64,000 nt of DNA from Enterobacter soli ATCC BAA-2102 (GTDB lineage Bacteria; Pseudomonadota; Gammaproteobacteria; Enterobacterales; Enterobacteriaceae), in assembly GCF_001654845.1 (NCBI RefSeq), contig NZ_LXES01000007.1:1-64000 (forward strand). The letters run 5' to 3'. Below the pieces are notes generated by a model. That model had not been told where the DNA came from. It was given only the letters and a program-made list of their open reading frames with translations, and did no database searches. Below, in pieces: positions 1 through 9,657 of this stretch. Position 1 is the first letter of the stretch. Every line of letters starts with the position of its first letter. A program made the position numbers and the translations under genes.

Positions 1-46
1 GTCTTTCACCCTCGCCCCTCTGGGGAGAGGGTCGGGGTGAGGGGGA
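1..46. repeat. CCCTCACCCC-type intergenic hairpin repeat
   Basis: GC-rich dyad in which CCCTC and GAGGG blocks flank a short loop, just downstream of the ftsP stop codon. The reverse complement shares the CCCTCACCCC-n-ACCCTCTCCC core with the two 72-bp composite repeats at 32807-32878 and 41255-41326, but lacks their terminator half. It may help end ftsP transcription; the left side is cut by the window edge. Confidence 0.5.
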
Positions 47-50
47 AAAT

Positions 51-1463
51 TTACGGTGCCGGATTCACCAGCATCTGCCCCACAGAGCCCCTGTCCATCA
101 TCTCCAGCGTCTGGCTGTGGAACAGGAACGGGAAGTGCGGCCAAGAGGGCTGACCGTAATAGACCAGCAGTTCAACCTGGCCATCCACCCAGACGGTATC
201 CTTCCAGCCCCTGTCTTCCGGGAACGGCATCGCGCCATTCACGTTGCGGATCAGGAAATTCACCCCTTCAATATGGAACGACTGTGGCATGTCTGAACGC
301 ACGGTCCATCGTTCCCATGTTCCTTGCTGGGCAGTGATATCAATGCGGTTAACATCCCACAGCGCGCCGTTGATGCCCGGATCGCTACCCAGGCTGATAT
401 CACGGCTACGAACAGGCGAACCACTCATGATCTCCTGCGGCAGTAAACGCATTGGCAGGGTATCGGTCACCAGCGGCAGCAGGCCGGTAGGACGCAGGGT
501 CAACACCAGGGTCGACACCAGAATGCTGGAAGGTTCAAAGAACCCACGGATACGATCCACAATGCTCGCCGCTTCACCACAGGTGAGCGACACTTCATCC
601 CCGTTAGTCATATCAACGAGGATTTCACGACGTTCGCCAGGCGACAGCGCCAGCTGCTTGACCGCAACCGGCGCAGGTAAAAAGCCCTGATCGCCCGAAA
701 TCACATGCAACGCCCGGCCATCGCTCATTTGCAGCTGATAGCGGCGTGAGTTCGAGGCATTCAGCAAACGCAGGCGCACCCAACCGCGAGACACTTCAAC
801 AAACGGACTTTGCGCGCCATTCACCAGCAAGGTATCGCCGACAAAGCCACCGCTGCCCGGCTCGCTGTATTCAGGCGTGCCGAAGTTATCCAGGCGTTTA
901 TCCTGGATAATGACCGGGAAATCATCCACACCGTAATGATTCGGGATCGGCAGCGATTTGCTGATGTCATCTTCCACCAGCCACATCCCGGCCAGGCCGT
1001 TGTAGACCTGTTGCGCGGTGCGGTTAGGGGTGTTGGCGTGATACCACAGCGTTGCCGCGCTTTGACGGATCGGCAGCACCGGTGCCCAGTCAGCGTTTGG
1101 CGACATCATGCGCGCCGCGCCGCCAATCAGCGGCCCCGGCACCTGCAACCCGCTGATGGTCATCGCCACCTTTTCAGTCGTGCGGTTGCTGTAGATCAGC
1201 TTAACGTCATCACCATTCCACACGCGAATGGTTGGCCCAAGATAGCGCCCGTTGATCCCCCAGACCGGCGCGCGCGTGCCCTGGGTGAAAGACCAGTGGC
1301 TACGCTGTAGCGTCAGGAATAGCGGTTGCCCGCGACGGGATTCCAGTAACGGGGGAATGGGCAGCGGTGGTTGCTGCCCGGCGGCGTTGGCTGTCAGCGG
1401 AATCGCACCCGCACAAAGGGCGATCCCCGAAGCCTGAATAAACTGACGCCGACTGAGTGACAT
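51..1463 (-). CDS. ftsP: Cell division protein FtsP (SufI), Tat-exported cupredoxin-fold protein
   Basis: Periplasmic protein of the multicopper-oxidase fold that stabilises the divisome under stress. The start MSLSRRQFIQ (1463) is preferred over an in-frame start nine codons upstream, because it places the twin-arginine motif SRRQF right at the N-terminus of a Tat signal peptide ending near LTANAAG. The mature protein shows three cupredoxin-like parts. FtsP/SufI proteins are known to lack the copper ligands of true oxidases, and the C-terminal region here (HFPFLFHSQTLEMMD) has no full HCHxxxH-type copper cluster. About 470 residues, the usual length. It lies directly downstream of plsC on the same strand, as in E. 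coli. Identification is firm from sequence similarity and synteny. Confidence 0.95.
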   Translation of the reverse strand: MSLSRRQFIQASGIALCAGAIPLTANAAGQQPPLPIPPLLESRRGQPLFLTLQRSHWSFTQGTRAPVWGINGRYLGPTIRVWNGDDVKLIYSNRTTEKVAMTISGLQVPGPLIGGAARMMSPNADWAPVLPIRQSAATLWYHANTPNRTAQQVYNGLAGMWLVEDDISKSLPIPNHYGVDDFPVIIQDKRLDNFGTPEYSEPGSGGFVGDTLLVNGAQSPFVEVSRGWVRLRLLNASNSRRYQLQMSDGRALHVISGDQGFLPAPVAVKQLALSPGERREILVDMTNGDEVSLTCGEAASIVDRIRGFFEPSSILVSTLVLTLRPTGLLPLVTDTLPMRLLPQEIMSGSPVRSRDISLGSDPGINGALWDVNRIDITAQQGTWERWTVRSDMPQSFHIEGVNFLIRNVNGAMPFPEDRGWKDTVWVDGQVELLVYYGQPSWPHFPFLFHSQTLEMMDRGSVGQMLVNPAP

Positions 1464-1521
1464 ATAAGCTCCATCTGAAACGACTAACAACGCGGGAATT
1501 CGTTTTCCCTTTCACGCCGGA

Positions 1522-2259
1522 TTAAATTTTACCGGCGGCTTCTCTCTCTGCGACTTCTTTGTCGAGCTGCGCAATATGCTGAGCCATCAGTTCACGGCAG
1601 TGTGCCGCCAGCTCGCGTACCTGATCTTTACCGTATTTGCTGGTATCGACCGGCGGCAGCATTTCGACAATCACCAGCCCATTATTCAGGCGGTTAAGAT
1701 TAATCTTATTCGATGTATTGGAAACGCACACAGGAATAATTGGAACGCCTGCCGCAATTGCAGCATGAAACGCACCCGTTTTAAACGGCAGCAGGCCGCG
1801 ACCACGGCTACGCGTCCCTTCCGGGAACATCCAGATAGAGATTTTGCGTTTTTTAAAGTGGTTTACCACTTCCGCAATAGTGCTGTGCGCTTTCGCACGG
1901 TTGTTGCGGTCGATGAGCAGGTTACCGGTCAGCCAGTACAGCTGGCCGAAAAACGGGATCCACAGCAGGCTCTTTTTACCCACTGTCACCGTCGGTGGCA
2001 GAACGATGTTAGCAGCCGTCACCATATCGTAGTTGTTCTGATGGTTAGCGATATATATGACGTTACCGAAGTTTTCTGCGCCTTCCGGCAGGCGTTTTTC
2101 CACTTTCAGGCCAAACAGCGGCGCAAGGCGACCGAACATGTGACCAAAGGTCGCAACATGCTTCGGGTTACGCGGGCTGAACAGGCAGTAAATAGAGCCG
2201 AAGATACAGACCAGGATGCAGTAAATAACGGTAAGAATTAAACGAACAATGAATAGCAT
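1522..2259 (-). CDS. plsC: 1-acyl-sn-glycerol-3-phosphate acyltransferase
   Basis: Makes phosphatidic acid by acylating lysophosphatidic acid at position 2, an essential step of membrane phospholipid synthesis at the inner membrane. The acyltransferase motifs are visible: NHQNNYD (the HX4D catalytic motif) near residue 73 and FPEGTRSRG near residue 145. An N-terminal hydrophobic segment (LFIVRLILTVIYCILV) anchors the protein. The ATG at 2259 gives 245 residues, the E. coli length; an upstream in-frame start would add ten residues with no family support. It sits between parC and ftsP, as in E. coli. Confidence 0.97.
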   Translation of the reverse strand: MLFIVRLILTVIYCILVCIFGSIYCLFSPRNPKHVATFGHMFGRLAPLFGLKVEKRLPEGAENFGNVIYIANHQNNYDMVTAANIVLPPTVTVGKKSLLWIPFFGQLYWLTGNLLIDRNNRAKAHSTIAEVVNHFKKRKISIWMFPEGTRSRGRGLLPFKTGAFHAAIAAGVPIIPVCVSNTSNKINLNRLNNGLVIVEMLPPVDTSKYGKDQVRELAAHCRELMAQHIAQLDKEVAEREAAGKI

Positions 2260-2391
2260 AGCGACCTCTGAAGCCCCAACAGCTGACAATTATACTTCAC
2301 CTGTGGCCAGGTAAGGACTTTATTACGAGCGCGTATTGTTAATCGCAACGCACGAATTAACAACGTTTTTACGGGAAATTTTAATGAAATA

Positions 2392-2412
2392 CCCCCTCCG
2401 GAACGGAGGGGG
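2392..2412 (-). terminator. Hairpin after parC
   Basis: Perfect 9-bp GC-rich stem (CCCCCTCCG / CGGAGGGGG) with a 3-nt loop, 11 bases past the parC stop codon. No long T-run follows, so it could be a weak terminator or an mRNA-stabilising hairpin. Confidence 0.5.
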
Positions 2413-2423
2413 ATGAGTACGGG

Positions 2424-4682
2424 TTACTCTTCGCTGTCGCCCGCGTGGCTTCGCGTCGGAGAGTCAATCTCCACGCGATCGATACGCTGGAGTCCGCGCA
2501 TCAGTGAGCCGCGGCGACCGCGCTCACCCACCACTTTCTGCAACTCTTCCGGACGGAGCTTAATTTTACGTTTGCCCACATGGATGGTGAGCGTGCTCTG
2601 CGGCGGCAGAATGAACAGGTGCGCCAGGCCATCTTCGCCTTTTGCCGCTTCCGCCGACGGAATGTTAATGATCTTATTGCCCTTCCCTTTCGACAACTCC
2701 GGCAGGTCGCTGACCGGGAACATCAGCATTCGGCCCGCGGTAGTAATTGCCAGCAGCATGTCGCTTTCGTTTTCAATCACCAGCGGCGGCATAACGTGGG
2801 CGTTATCCGGCAAACTGATGAGCGCTTTACCGGCACGGTTGCGCGCCACAAGGTCGTTAAAGGTACAGATAAAACCGTAGCCCGCGTCAGAGGCCATCAG
2901 CAATTTCTGCTCGTCGGCTTCCATCAGCATATGGTCAACCGTGGCACCCGGCGGCAGCGTCAGCTTGCCGGTTAACGGTTCGCCCTGCCCGCGCGCAGAC
3001 GGCAGCGTAATCGGGTCGATAGCGTAGCTGCGGCCCGTGGAGTCGATAAAGGCGACCGGCTGGTTGCTCTTACCTTTCACGGCCGCTTTAAAGCTGTCGC
3101 CTGCTTTGTAGCTCAGCCCCGGCGCATCGATATCGTGACCTTTGGCGCTACGCACCCAGCCACTCTGAGAGAGAACAATGGTGACAGGCTCGGACGGCTG
3201 CATGTCGTGCTCGTTCATGGCCTTCGCTTCTTCACGCTCGTGCAGCGGAGAACGTCGATCATCGCCAAAAGCCTCGGCATCGGCCTGAAGCTCTTTCTTC
3301 AGCAGGTTGTTCATCTTGCGTTCGGACGCCAGGATCGCCTGCAACTGATCGCGCTCTTTTTCCAGCTCGTTCTGCTCGCCGCGAATTTTCATCTCTTCCA
3401 GTTTGGCGAGATGACGCAGTTTCAGTTCGAGGATGGCTTCGGCCTGGGTTTCGCTGATCCCAAAGCGCGACATCAGCGCAGGTTTCGGCTCGTCCTCAGT
3501 ACGAATGATCTCAATCACTTCGTCGATGTTGAGGAACGCCACCAGCAAACCTTCGAGGATGTGCAGGCGCTTGAGCACTTTCTCCAGACGATGATTCAGA
3601 CGGCGGCGTACCGTATCGCGGCGGAATGTCAGCCATTCGGTGAGGATCTCCAGCAGGTTTTTCACCGCCGGACGCCCGTCCAGGCCAATCATGTTCAGGT
3701 TGATGCGATAACTTTTTTCCAGATCGGTGGTAGCGAACAGGTGGTGCATAACCTGCTCCATGTCCACGCGGTTAGAACGCGGTACGATCACCAGACGGGT
3801 CGGGTTTTCGTGGTCGGATTCATCACGCAGGTCGTCCACCATCGGCAGCTTTTTATTGCGCATCTGAGCCGCAATCTGCTCCAGCACTTTCGCCCCGGAG
3901 ACCTGGTGAGGCAGCGCGGTAATCACCACCGCGCCATCTTCTTTCGTCCACACCGCACGCATACGCACGGAGCCGCGGCCGTTCTGATAGATTTTGCGGA
4001 TTTCCGCACGTGAGGTGATGATTTCGGCTTCGGTCGGGTAGTCCGGCCCCTGCACGATATCCAGCACCTCATCCAGCGTGGTTTTCGGCTGTTCAATCAG
4101 GGTGATGGCGGCTTTTGCCACTTCGCGCAGGTTATGCGGCGGGATGTCCGTCGCCATACCCACGGCGATACCGGTGGTGCCGTTCAGCAGGATGTTAGGC
4201 AGGCGCGCAGGCAGCATTTTCGGCTCCTGCATCGTACCGTCAAAGTTTGGCACCCAGTCAACGGTTCCCTGACCCAGCTCACCCAACAGCACTTCAGCGT
4301 ATTTAGACAGGCGGGATTCGGTATAACGCATCGCAGCGAATGACTTCGGATCGTCCGGTGCACCCCAGTTCCCCTGGCCGTCTACCAGCGGGTAGCGGTA
4401 AGAGAACGGCTGTGCCATCAGCACCATCGCTTCGTAACAGGCGCTGTCGCCGTGCGGATGGTATTTACCGAGTACGTCACCCACGGTACGGGCGGATTTT
4501 TTGAACTTAGCGCTGGCACTCAGGCCCAGTTCAGACATTGCATAGACGATGCGGCGCTGAACGGGTTTCAGGCCATCACCGATAAACGGCAACGCCCTGT
4601 CCATGATGACGTACATGGAGTAGTTCAGGTAGGCGTTTTCCGTGAATTCATGTAGCGCGAGGCGCTCTGCCATATCGCTCAT
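2424..4682 (-). CDS. parC: DNA topoisomerase IV subunit A
   Basis: Breakage-reunion subunit of topoisomerase IV, which decatenates daughter chromosomes with ParE (encoded at 24692-26584). 752 residues, the full family length. The catalytic tyrosine is Tyr120 (in AAMRYTESR). The quinolone-resistance positions read Ser80 and Glu84 ([10 protein letters not shown]), the wild-type susceptible residues. The C-terminal beta-pinwheel region is present (residues about 500-740). parC and parE are separated by about 20 kb here because of the accessory block between ygiN and parE. Confidence 0.99.
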   Translation of the reverse strand: MSDMAERLALHEFTENAYLNYSMYVIMDRALPFIGDGLKPVQRRIVYAMSELGLSASAKFKKSARTVGDVLGKYHPHGDSACYEAMVLMAQPFSYRYPLVDGQGNWGAPDDPKSFAAMRYTESRLSKYAEVLLGELGQGTVDWVPNFDGTMQEPKMLPARLPNILLNGTTGIAVGMATDIPPHNLREVAKAAITLIEQPKTTLDEVLDIVQGPDYPTEAEIITSRAEIRKIYQNGRGSVRMRAVWTKEDGAVVITALPHQVSGAKVLEQIAAQMRNKKLPMVDDLRDESDHENPTRLVIVPRSNRVDMEQVMHHLFATTDLEKSYRINLNMIGLDGRPAVKNLLEILTEWLTFRRDTVRRRLNHRLEKVLKRLHILEGLLVAFLNIDEVIEIIRTEDEPKPALMSRFGISETQAEAILELKLRHLAKLEEMKIRGEQNELEKERDQLQAILASERKMNNLLKKELQADAEAFGDDRRSPLHEREEAKAMNEHDMQPSEPVTIVLSQSGWVRSAKGHDIDAPGLSYKAGDSFKAAVKGKSNQPVAFIDSTGRSYAIDPITLPSARGQGEPLTGKLTLPPGATVDHMLMEADEQKLLMASDAGYGFICTFNDLVARNRAGKALISLPDNAHVMPPLVIENESDMLLAITTAGRMLMFPVSDLPELSKGKGNKIINIPSAEAAKGEDGLAHLFILPPQSTLTIHVGKRKIKLRPEELQKVVGERGRRGSLMRGLQRIDRVEIDSPTRSHAGDSEE

Positions 4683-4769
4683 TAAATGTGATTCCTCAAC
4701 TCAGAAACCTGCCGGTTTCAGGCAATATTGCCGCAGATACTACCCTATCTGGCGTGTTGAGTCACAAAG

Positions 4770-4797
4770 AAAAAGGGCCAGGTATGTGGCCCTTTTT
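4770..4797 (-). terminator. Rho-independent terminator of ygiW
   Basis: Stem AAAAAGGGCCA / TGGCCCTTTTT with a 6-nt loop, immediately past the ygiW stop codon. The flanking A and T runs would allow it to work in both directions. Confidence 0.8.
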
Positions 4798-4800
4798 GGG

Positions 4801-5202
4801 TTATTTATTCAGTCTGGTCACCTGCTTCACGTCGATTTCAAAATCGTTCCACTCTTTATCGACCTTACCCTGGATCTCCACTTTATCCTGCGGGCTGACC
4901 GTCACGCCGTTCCAGCGTTTGTGGTCTATTTCCACATTTACGGTGCCGGTTTCATCGCGGAAGGTATAGCGGTCATCCGACAGGCGTTGCGTGATATTGC
5001 CGCGCAGTTTCACCCAGCTATCGTCTTTCATCTCTTTGACTTTCAGCGCAGTGGTGAGGTTGGCGTCGTTATCAATAAAACCGCCCTGCTGAGTTTGCGT
5101 CTTCGCGGTGGTAGCCGTTGGGCCAGTAAAGCCCCCTTCTGCCGCAAAGAGCGGAGCTGTGGTCATCATCATGATGGCAGCAATAGCAGCGAATTTTTTC
5201 AT
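4801..5202 (-). CDS. ygiW: YgiW/YdeI-type periplasmic OB-fold (BOF) stress protein
   Basis: Small exported protein of the bacterial OB-fold family (NirD/YgiW/YdeI), implicated in other enterobacteria in resistance to hydrogen peroxide, cationic peptides and other stress. The start at 5202 (MKKFAAIAAIMMM) gives a classical signal peptide with cleavage near LFAAEGG; the longer in-frame start adds a tail without a signal. The mature part has the OB-fold pattern GNITQRLSDDRYTFRDETG. 133 residues, the usual size. It is divergent from qseBC and shares with it a promoter region that carries a QseB/PmrA-type box. Confidence 0.93.
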   Translation of the reverse strand: MKKFAAIAAIMMMTTAPLFAAEGGFTGPTATTAKTQTQQGGFIDNDANLTTALKVKEMKDDSWVKLRGNITQRLSDDRYTFRDETGTVNVEIDHKRWNGVTVSPQDKVEIQGKVDKEWNDFEIDVKQVTRLNK

Positions 5203-5251
5203 TTTATCTCTCCCTTTAATGTCGGTTCGCAGTCCATTAAACAGGGTAATC

Positions 5252-5268
5252 CTTAACAACTTCTTAAG
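5252..5268. promoter_or_regulatory. Candidate QseB/PmrA-type operator between ygiW and qseB
   Basis: Direct repeat CTTAAC-AACTT-CTTAAG (half-sites 11 bp apart) in the ygiW-qseB divergent region. PmrA and its paralogue QseB recognise CTTAA-type half-sites spaced one helical turn apart, so autoregulation and control of ygiW are plausible. The motif is seen directly; binding is inferred. Confidence 0.6.
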
Positions 5269-5340
5269 GGAAAAATTTATTTATTATTGCTGTACAGCAG
5301 GCTTGTCCAGAGGGTTTACTGGCGTTATCAAGGAGGGAAT

Positions 5341-6000
5341 ATGCGCATTTTACTGGTAGAAGACGACAGGCTGATTGGCGATGGACTTAAAGCCGGGCTG
5401 ACGAAAATGGGCTTTAGCGTGGACTGGTTTACCGAGGGTAAAACGGGCAAAGCCGCGCTGTACGCAGCCCCGTACGATGCCGTGGTGCTCGACCTGACGC
5501 TGCCGGAAATCGACGGTCTTGATATCCTGCGTGAATGGCGTGAAAACGGCCGCAGCGATCCGGTGCTGATTTTAACGGCGCGGGATGCCCTCAACCAGCG
5601 GGTTGAAGGCCTGCGTCTTGGCGCAGATGACTATCTCTGCAAACCCTTCGCCCTGATTGAAGTGGCTGCGCGACTTGAAGCCCTGGTGCGCCGCAGCCAC
5701 GGCCAGGCGCGCAGTGAACTGCGCCACGGTAGCGTGGTGCTTGACCCCACAAGCCTGATTGCCACACGCAACGGTGAAACCCTGGTGCTCAAACCCAAAG
5801 AGTTCGCGCTGCTGGAACTGCTGATGCGCAACGCCGGGCGCGTGCTGCCGCGCAAACTTATCGAAGAGAAGCTCTACAACTGGGACGATGATGTCTCCAG
5901 CAATGCCATCGAAGTTCACGTTCATCATCTGCGCCGCAAGCTCGGCACTGATTTTATCCGCACGGTGCACGGCATCGGTTACACCCTGGGTGACGCATGA
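5341..6000 (+). CDS. qseB: Response regulator QseB
   Basis: OmpR/PhoB-type response regulator of the QseBC quorum/adrenergic and envelope-linked two-component system. The receiver domain (residues 1-120) has the acidic pair in VEDD, phospho-acceptor Asp51 in VVLDLTLPE, and Lys in CKPF. The C-terminal winged helix ends [12 protein letters not shown]. The start at 5341 follows a strong ribosome binding site (AAGGAGGG); an upstream in-frame start has none. The stop overlaps the qseC start (ATGA), indicating translational coupling. Confidence 0.97.
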   Translation: MRILLVEDDRLIGDGLKAGLTKMGFSVDWFTEGKTGKAALYAAPYDAVVLDLTLPEIDGLDILREWRENGRSDPVLILTARDALNQRVEGLRLGADDYLCKPFALIEVAARLEALVRRSHGQARSELRHGSVVLDPTSLIATRNGETLVLKPKEFALLELLMRNAGRVLPRKLIEEKLYNWDDDVSSNAIEVHVHHLRRKLGTDFIRTVHGIGYTLGDA

Positions 6001-7346
6001 AACTGACTCAACGCCTGAGCCTGAAACTGCGCCTGACGCTCCTCTTTTTAGTGCTGTCGCTGACGGCATGGTTTGCCGCCAGCGTGGTGGCCTGGCAGCA
6101 GACCTCACACAAGCTCGATAAGCTGTTCGATACGCAACAAATGCTGTTTGCCAAACGGCTACTGACCATGGATCTGGACGAGATCCATGCGCCACAACGG
6201 ATGCGCGAGATCCCGAAAAAGGCCAAACATGGCCGCCTGGACGATGACGCTCTGGCTTTTGCTATCTACTCCCCCGACGGAAAAATGCTGCTGAATGACG
6301 GTGAAAACGGTCGTGATATCCCGTATCACTATCGCCGCGAGGGGTTCGACAACGGGCAACTGAAAGACGACAACGACGAGTGGCGTTTTTTATGGCTCAC
6401 CGCGCCAGACGGTAAATACCGGGTGGTGGTCGGCCAGGAGCGGGAGTACCGTCAGGAGATGGCGCTGGATATTGTCAGCTCGCAACTTATGCCGTGGATG
6501 GTGGCGCTCCCCGTCATGCTGCTGTTACTTATTGTGTTGCTGAGCCGGGAACTGAAGCCGCTGAAAAATCTGGCGCAAACCCTGCGCTCGCGCTCACCGG
6601 ATGCCACCGACAAACTGCCGACTGGCGGCGTGCCGACGGAAGTGCGTCCGCTGCTGGATGCGCTCAATCATCTGTTCACGCGTACCCAGGAGATGATGAG
6701 CCGTGAACGCCGTTTTACGTCGGATGCCGCTCACGAGCTGCGTAGCCCGCTCACCGCGCTGAAAGTCCACACCGATGTGGCCCAGCTTTCCCAGGATGAC
6801 CCGCAGTTGCAGGCCAATGCCCTGGCACAACTGCACGCGGGAATCGACCGGGCATCGCGTCTGGTGGATCAGCTTCTGACGCTGTCGCGTCTGGATTCGC
6901 TGGATAACCTGGATGACGTAGAAACCCTGCCGATGGCCGATGTGCTGCAATCCGCCGTGATGGATTGTTATCACCCTGCGCAGCAGGCAGGTATCGATGT
7001 GCGGCTTCACATTAATGCCCCGCAAACCACGCACACCGGGCAGCAGCTTCTGCTCAGCCTGCTGGTGCGTAATCTGCTGGACAACGCCGTGCGTTACAGC
7101 CCGCGCGGTAGCGTGGTGAACGTTACGCTCGACGCCCGGAGTTTTACCGTCCGTGATAACGGGCCAGGGATTGCCCCCGATGCGCTGGCCCGGCTCGGCG
7201 AGCGTTTTTACCGCCCGCCAGGGCAGACTGAAACGGGCAGCGGTCTGGGGTTATCTATCGTGAAGCGCATTGCTGCGCTGCACGGGATGCACGTTACTCT
7301 GGGTAATGCACCGGAAGGTGGATGTGAGGTAAAAGTCAGCTGGTAA
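5997..7346 (+). CDS. qseC: Sensor histidine kinase QseC
   Basis: Membrane sensor kinase partnered with QseB. Two transmembrane segments (about residues 10-33 and 163-185) bracket a periplasmic sensor region of about 130 residues. The phospho-accepting His246 lies in [11 protein letters not shown], and the ATP-binding domain shows the N box ([14 protein letters not shown]), G1 (VRDNGPGI) and G2 (GSGLGLSIV). 449 residues, normal length. The small gene ygiZ, present after qseC in K-12, is absent here. Confidence 0.97.
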   Translation: MKLTQRLSLKLRLTLLFLVLSLTAWFAASVVAWQQTSHKLDKLFDTQQMLFAKRLLTMDLDEIHAPQRMREIPKKAKHGRLDDDALAFAIYSPDGKMLLNDGENGRDIPYHYRREGFDNGQLKDDNDEWRFLWLTAPDGKYRVVVGQEREYRQEMALDIVSSQLMPWMVALPVMLLLLIVLLSRELKPLKNLAQTLRSRSPDATDKLPTGGVPTEVRPLLDALNHLFTRTQEMMSRERRFTSDAAHELRSPLTALKVHTDVAQLSQDDPQLQANALAQLHAGIDRASRLVDQLLTLSRLDSLDNLDDVETLPMADVLQSAVMDCYHPAQQAGIDVRLHINAPQTTHTGQQLLLSLLVRNLLDNAVRYSPRGSVVNVTLDARSFTVRDNGPGIAPDALARLGERFYRPPGQTETGSGLGLSIVKRIAALHGMHVTLGNAPEGGCEVKVSW

Positions 7347-7452
7347 CCTCATTATTGCTTCTCAGGCAAAAGACTTTGCACATTTTGCTCATTTTATCGT
7401 TTCGCCCTCGCGCGTAGAATTGTTGCCAAAATCGCATTAACGAGGATACATA

Positions 7453-8034
7453 ATGAGCAACATCCTGATTATCAACGGCGCGAAAGAGTTCGCGCACTCT
7501 AAAGGCCAGCTGAATGACACCCTGACCGAGGTCGCGGACGGTTTCCTGCGCGACGCCGGGCATGATGTTAAAGTTGTGCGCGCGGATAGCGACTATGACA
7601 TCAAAGCAGAAGTACAGAATTTCCTGTGGGCAGATGTGATCGTCTGGCAGATGCCAGGCTGGTGGATGGGCGCGCCGTGGACAGTGAAAAAGTACATGGA
7701 CGATGTGTTCACCGAAGGACACGGTTCACTGTACGCCAGCGACGGTCGTACCCGTTCAGATGCGTCCAAAAAATACGGTTCCGGCGGCCTGATTCAGGGC
7801 AAAAAATACATGCTTTCGCTGACCTGGAATGCGCCAATGGAAGCCTTCACCGAACAAGACCAGTTCTTTGAAGGCGTAGGCGTAGACGGTGCATATCTGC
7901 CATTCCACAAAGCCAACCAGTTCCTGGGGATGGAGCCACTGCCGACCTTTATCGTCAATGACGTGATTAAAATGCCGGACGTCCCGCGCTATATCGCAGA
8001 ATATCGCAAGCATCTCGGCGAGATTTTTGCTTAA
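7453..8034 (+). CDS. mdaB: NADPH:quinone oxidoreductase MdaB
   Basis: Flavodoxin-fold, FAD-dependent two-electron quinone reductase that limits redox cycling and oxidative stress. It begins MSNILIINGAKEF, the FMN/FAD-binding loop of the family, and contains the QMPGWWMGAPW segment near residue 67. 193 residues, as in E. coli. It starts after a GAGGA ribosome binding site and is followed 30 bp later by ygiN, whose product completes a quinone redox pair. Confidence 0.96.
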   Translation: MSNILIINGAKEFAHSKGQLNDTLTEVADGFLRDAGHDVKVVRADSDYDIKAEVQNFLWADVIVWQMPGWWMGAPWTVKKYMDDVFTEGHGSLYASDGRTRSDASKKYGSGGLIQGKKYMLSLTWNAPMEAFTEQDQFFEGVGVDGAYLPFHKANQFLGMEPLPTFIVNDVIKMPDVPRYIAEYRKHLGEIFA

Positions 8035-8064
8035 CTGGTAGCCTGGAATTAGAAGGAGTTAACC

Positions 8065-8379
8065 ATGCTTACCGTTATTGCTGAAATCCGTACTCGTCCA
8101 GGTCAACATCACCGCCAGGCGGTGCTGGATCAGTTCGCGAAGATTATCCCGACCGTACTGAAAGAAGAAGGCTGCCACGGCTACGCGCCGATGGTTGATG
8201 CCGCGACAAACGCCAGCTTCCAGGCGACTGCGCCCGATTCAATCATTATGGTTGAACTGTGGGAAACCGTAGCGCACCTTGAAGCACACCTGCAAACCGC
8301 GCACATGAAAGCGTGGAGCGATGCGGTGAAAGGTGACGTACTGGAAACCCATATCCGTATTCTGGAGCAAGGGGTTTAA
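8065..8379 (+). CDS. ygiN: Quinol monooxygenase YgiN (ABM family)
   Basis: Antibiotic-biosynthesis-monooxygenase fold dimer that in E. coli oxidises menadiol back to menadione, opposing MdaB. 104 residues, starting MLTVIAEIRTRPGQ with a perfect AAGGAG ribosome binding site. The conserved WETVAHLEAHLQTAHMKAW segment forms the active-site helix. In K-12 parE follows directly; here about 16 kb of accessory genes intervene. Confidence 0.95.
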   Translation: MLTVIAEIRTRPGQHHRQAVLDQFAKIIPTVLKEEGCHGYAPMVDAATNASFQATAPDSIIMVELWETVAHLEAHLQTAHMKAWSDAVKGDVLETHIRILEQGV

Positions 8380-8401
8380 GTTCAACTGACCCTGAACCGT
8401 A

Positions 8402-8437
8402 AGCCCGGTAAGCGTTAGCGCCACCGGGCTTTGTTTT
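8402..8437 (+). terminator. REP-derived terminator after ygiN
   Basis: Stem AGCCCGGT / ACCGGGCT with a REP-like loop, followed by TTGTTTT. It probably ends mdaB-ygiN transcription and marks the left edge of the accessory block. Confidence 0.7.
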
Positions 8438-8442
8438 ATCCG

Positions 8443-9630
8443 CTACCAGTACAGCTTCCAGCTCTGGGTAAACCGCACCAGCGCCTCAACGTAGAAGTAA
8501 TCCCCCCAGCTTGCGCACTCATCCACCCCTTTGTTGCTCGCCAGATGATAGACCGAGTGCTTCAGCAGCCCGTTGCCCTTCTCGTCTTTGCCCATCAGGT
8601 AGTGCTTCGTCAGCGACGACATGATGCCTTTCGCCCACGCCAGATAATGTTCTCTGTCCGGATCGGTTACCGGCAGATGCTTCACCAGCTCCAGCAACCC
8701 GCACACCGCAATGGCCGCCGATGACGAATCGCGCAGCGCATCGGTTCCCACCAGCGCCAGATCCCAGTGGCAGACGTAATCTTCCGGCAGGCGGTTAAGG
8801 AAGTAGTTCGCCAGCCGTTTGGACAGGGCGATCATCGTCTCATCGCCGGTATAGATGTAGCTCAGCAGAAAACCGTAAATTCCCCACGCCTGCCCGCGCG
8901 ACCAGCAAGAGTCATCGGCGTAGCCCTGCTGAGTGTTGCCATAACGCGGCGCGCCGGTGACCACATCCATATAGTAAGTGTGGAACGTCGAGGCATCTTC
9001 GCGGATAAGATAGGTTGCCGCCTGCATTACGTGGGCTTTCGCCGCATCGGCAAAACGGGGATCGCCCGTCTGTTCAGTTGCCCAGTAGAGCAGCGGCAGG
9101 TTCATGTTGCAGTCGATTATCATCCGCCCGGCCTGTTCCGGATCGGCCAGATCGCCCCACGCCTGGATAATTTTCGCCTTCTCGTGGAAGCGCTCCAGCA
9201 GTGCTTCTGCCGCCAGCAGAGAGAAACCACGCGCTTCACGGTTGCCGGTCAGTCGCCAGGCCGCCACGCAGGAAAGCGTATACAAAAAACCTAAATCGTG
9301 GGTGTTGGTGTCGTTACGCCCGGCGATACGCAGGCCAAAGGAACGCACATGCTTTTCCGCCATCGCGCGGAATTTCTCGTCCCCGCTCATCTCCCACGCC
9401 AGCCAAAGCTGCCCGGTCCAGAAGCTGGTCGTCCACTCCACGTTGTCCGTCAGCGGATAAAACCCCTTCTGGCAGGTTTCCGCCGGGAAGCGTTCACCGA
9501 ACGCCGTTAAGTGACGGCCAATCAGGTCGAGGATATGGCTGCGCGCCGAACTCAGTTCATCACCAAACGCACGCAGATCAACGGGTGCAGGAATAGCGGG
9601 CAGGCGCTCTTCAGTGATACGACTTAACAT
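8443..9630 (-). CDS. Glycoside hydrolase family 88 (unsaturated glucuronyl/galacturonyl hydrolase)
   Basis: Predicted cytoplasmic enzyme that removes the 4,5-unsaturated uronic acid left at the non-reducing end of oligosaccharides by polysaccharide lyases. No signal peptide is visible. 395 residues with an alpha/alpha-barrel pattern. The two catalytic aspartates of the family are recognisable as Asp112 (THDLGFLYTLS) and Asp173 (IIDCNMNLPLLYW), and GYADDSCWSRGQAWGIYGF is the characteristic GH88 stretch. It is the last gene of an operon with an oligosaccharide symporter and a DUF2264 protein. Substrate preference (glucuronyl versus rhamnogalacturonyl) cannot be decided from sequence alone. Confidence 0.9.
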   Translation of the reverse strand: MLSRITEERLPAIPAPVDLRAFGDELSSARSHILDLIGRHLTAFGERFPAETCQKGFYPLTDNVEWTTSFWTGQLWLAWEMSGDEKFRAMAEKHVRSFGLRIAGRNDTNTHDLGFLYTLSCVAAWRLTGNREARGFSLLAAEALLERFHEKAKIIQAWGDLADPEQAGRMIIDCNMNLPLLYWATEQTGDPRFADAAKAHVMQAATYLIREDASTFHTYYMDVVTGAPRYGNTQQGYADDSCWSRGQAWGIYGFLLSYIYTGDETMIALSKRLANYFLNRLPEDYVCHWDLALVGTDALRDSSSAAIAVCGLLELVKHLPVTDPDREHYLAWAKGIMSSLTKHYLMGKDEKGNGLLKHSVYHLASNKGVDECASWGDYFYVEALVRFTQSWKLYW

Positions 9631-9657
9631 ATTTCGGTTCCTTCTTTGACGGCTTCA

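Noticed and set aside
3135..4013. 292-residue reading frame opposite parC
   Set aside because: Shadow of the parC coding strand with no ribosome binding site or family similarity; the strong codon structure belongs to parC.
4382..4450. Quinolone-resistance mutation in parC
   Set aside because: Residues 80 and 84 read Ser and Glu, the wild-type state.
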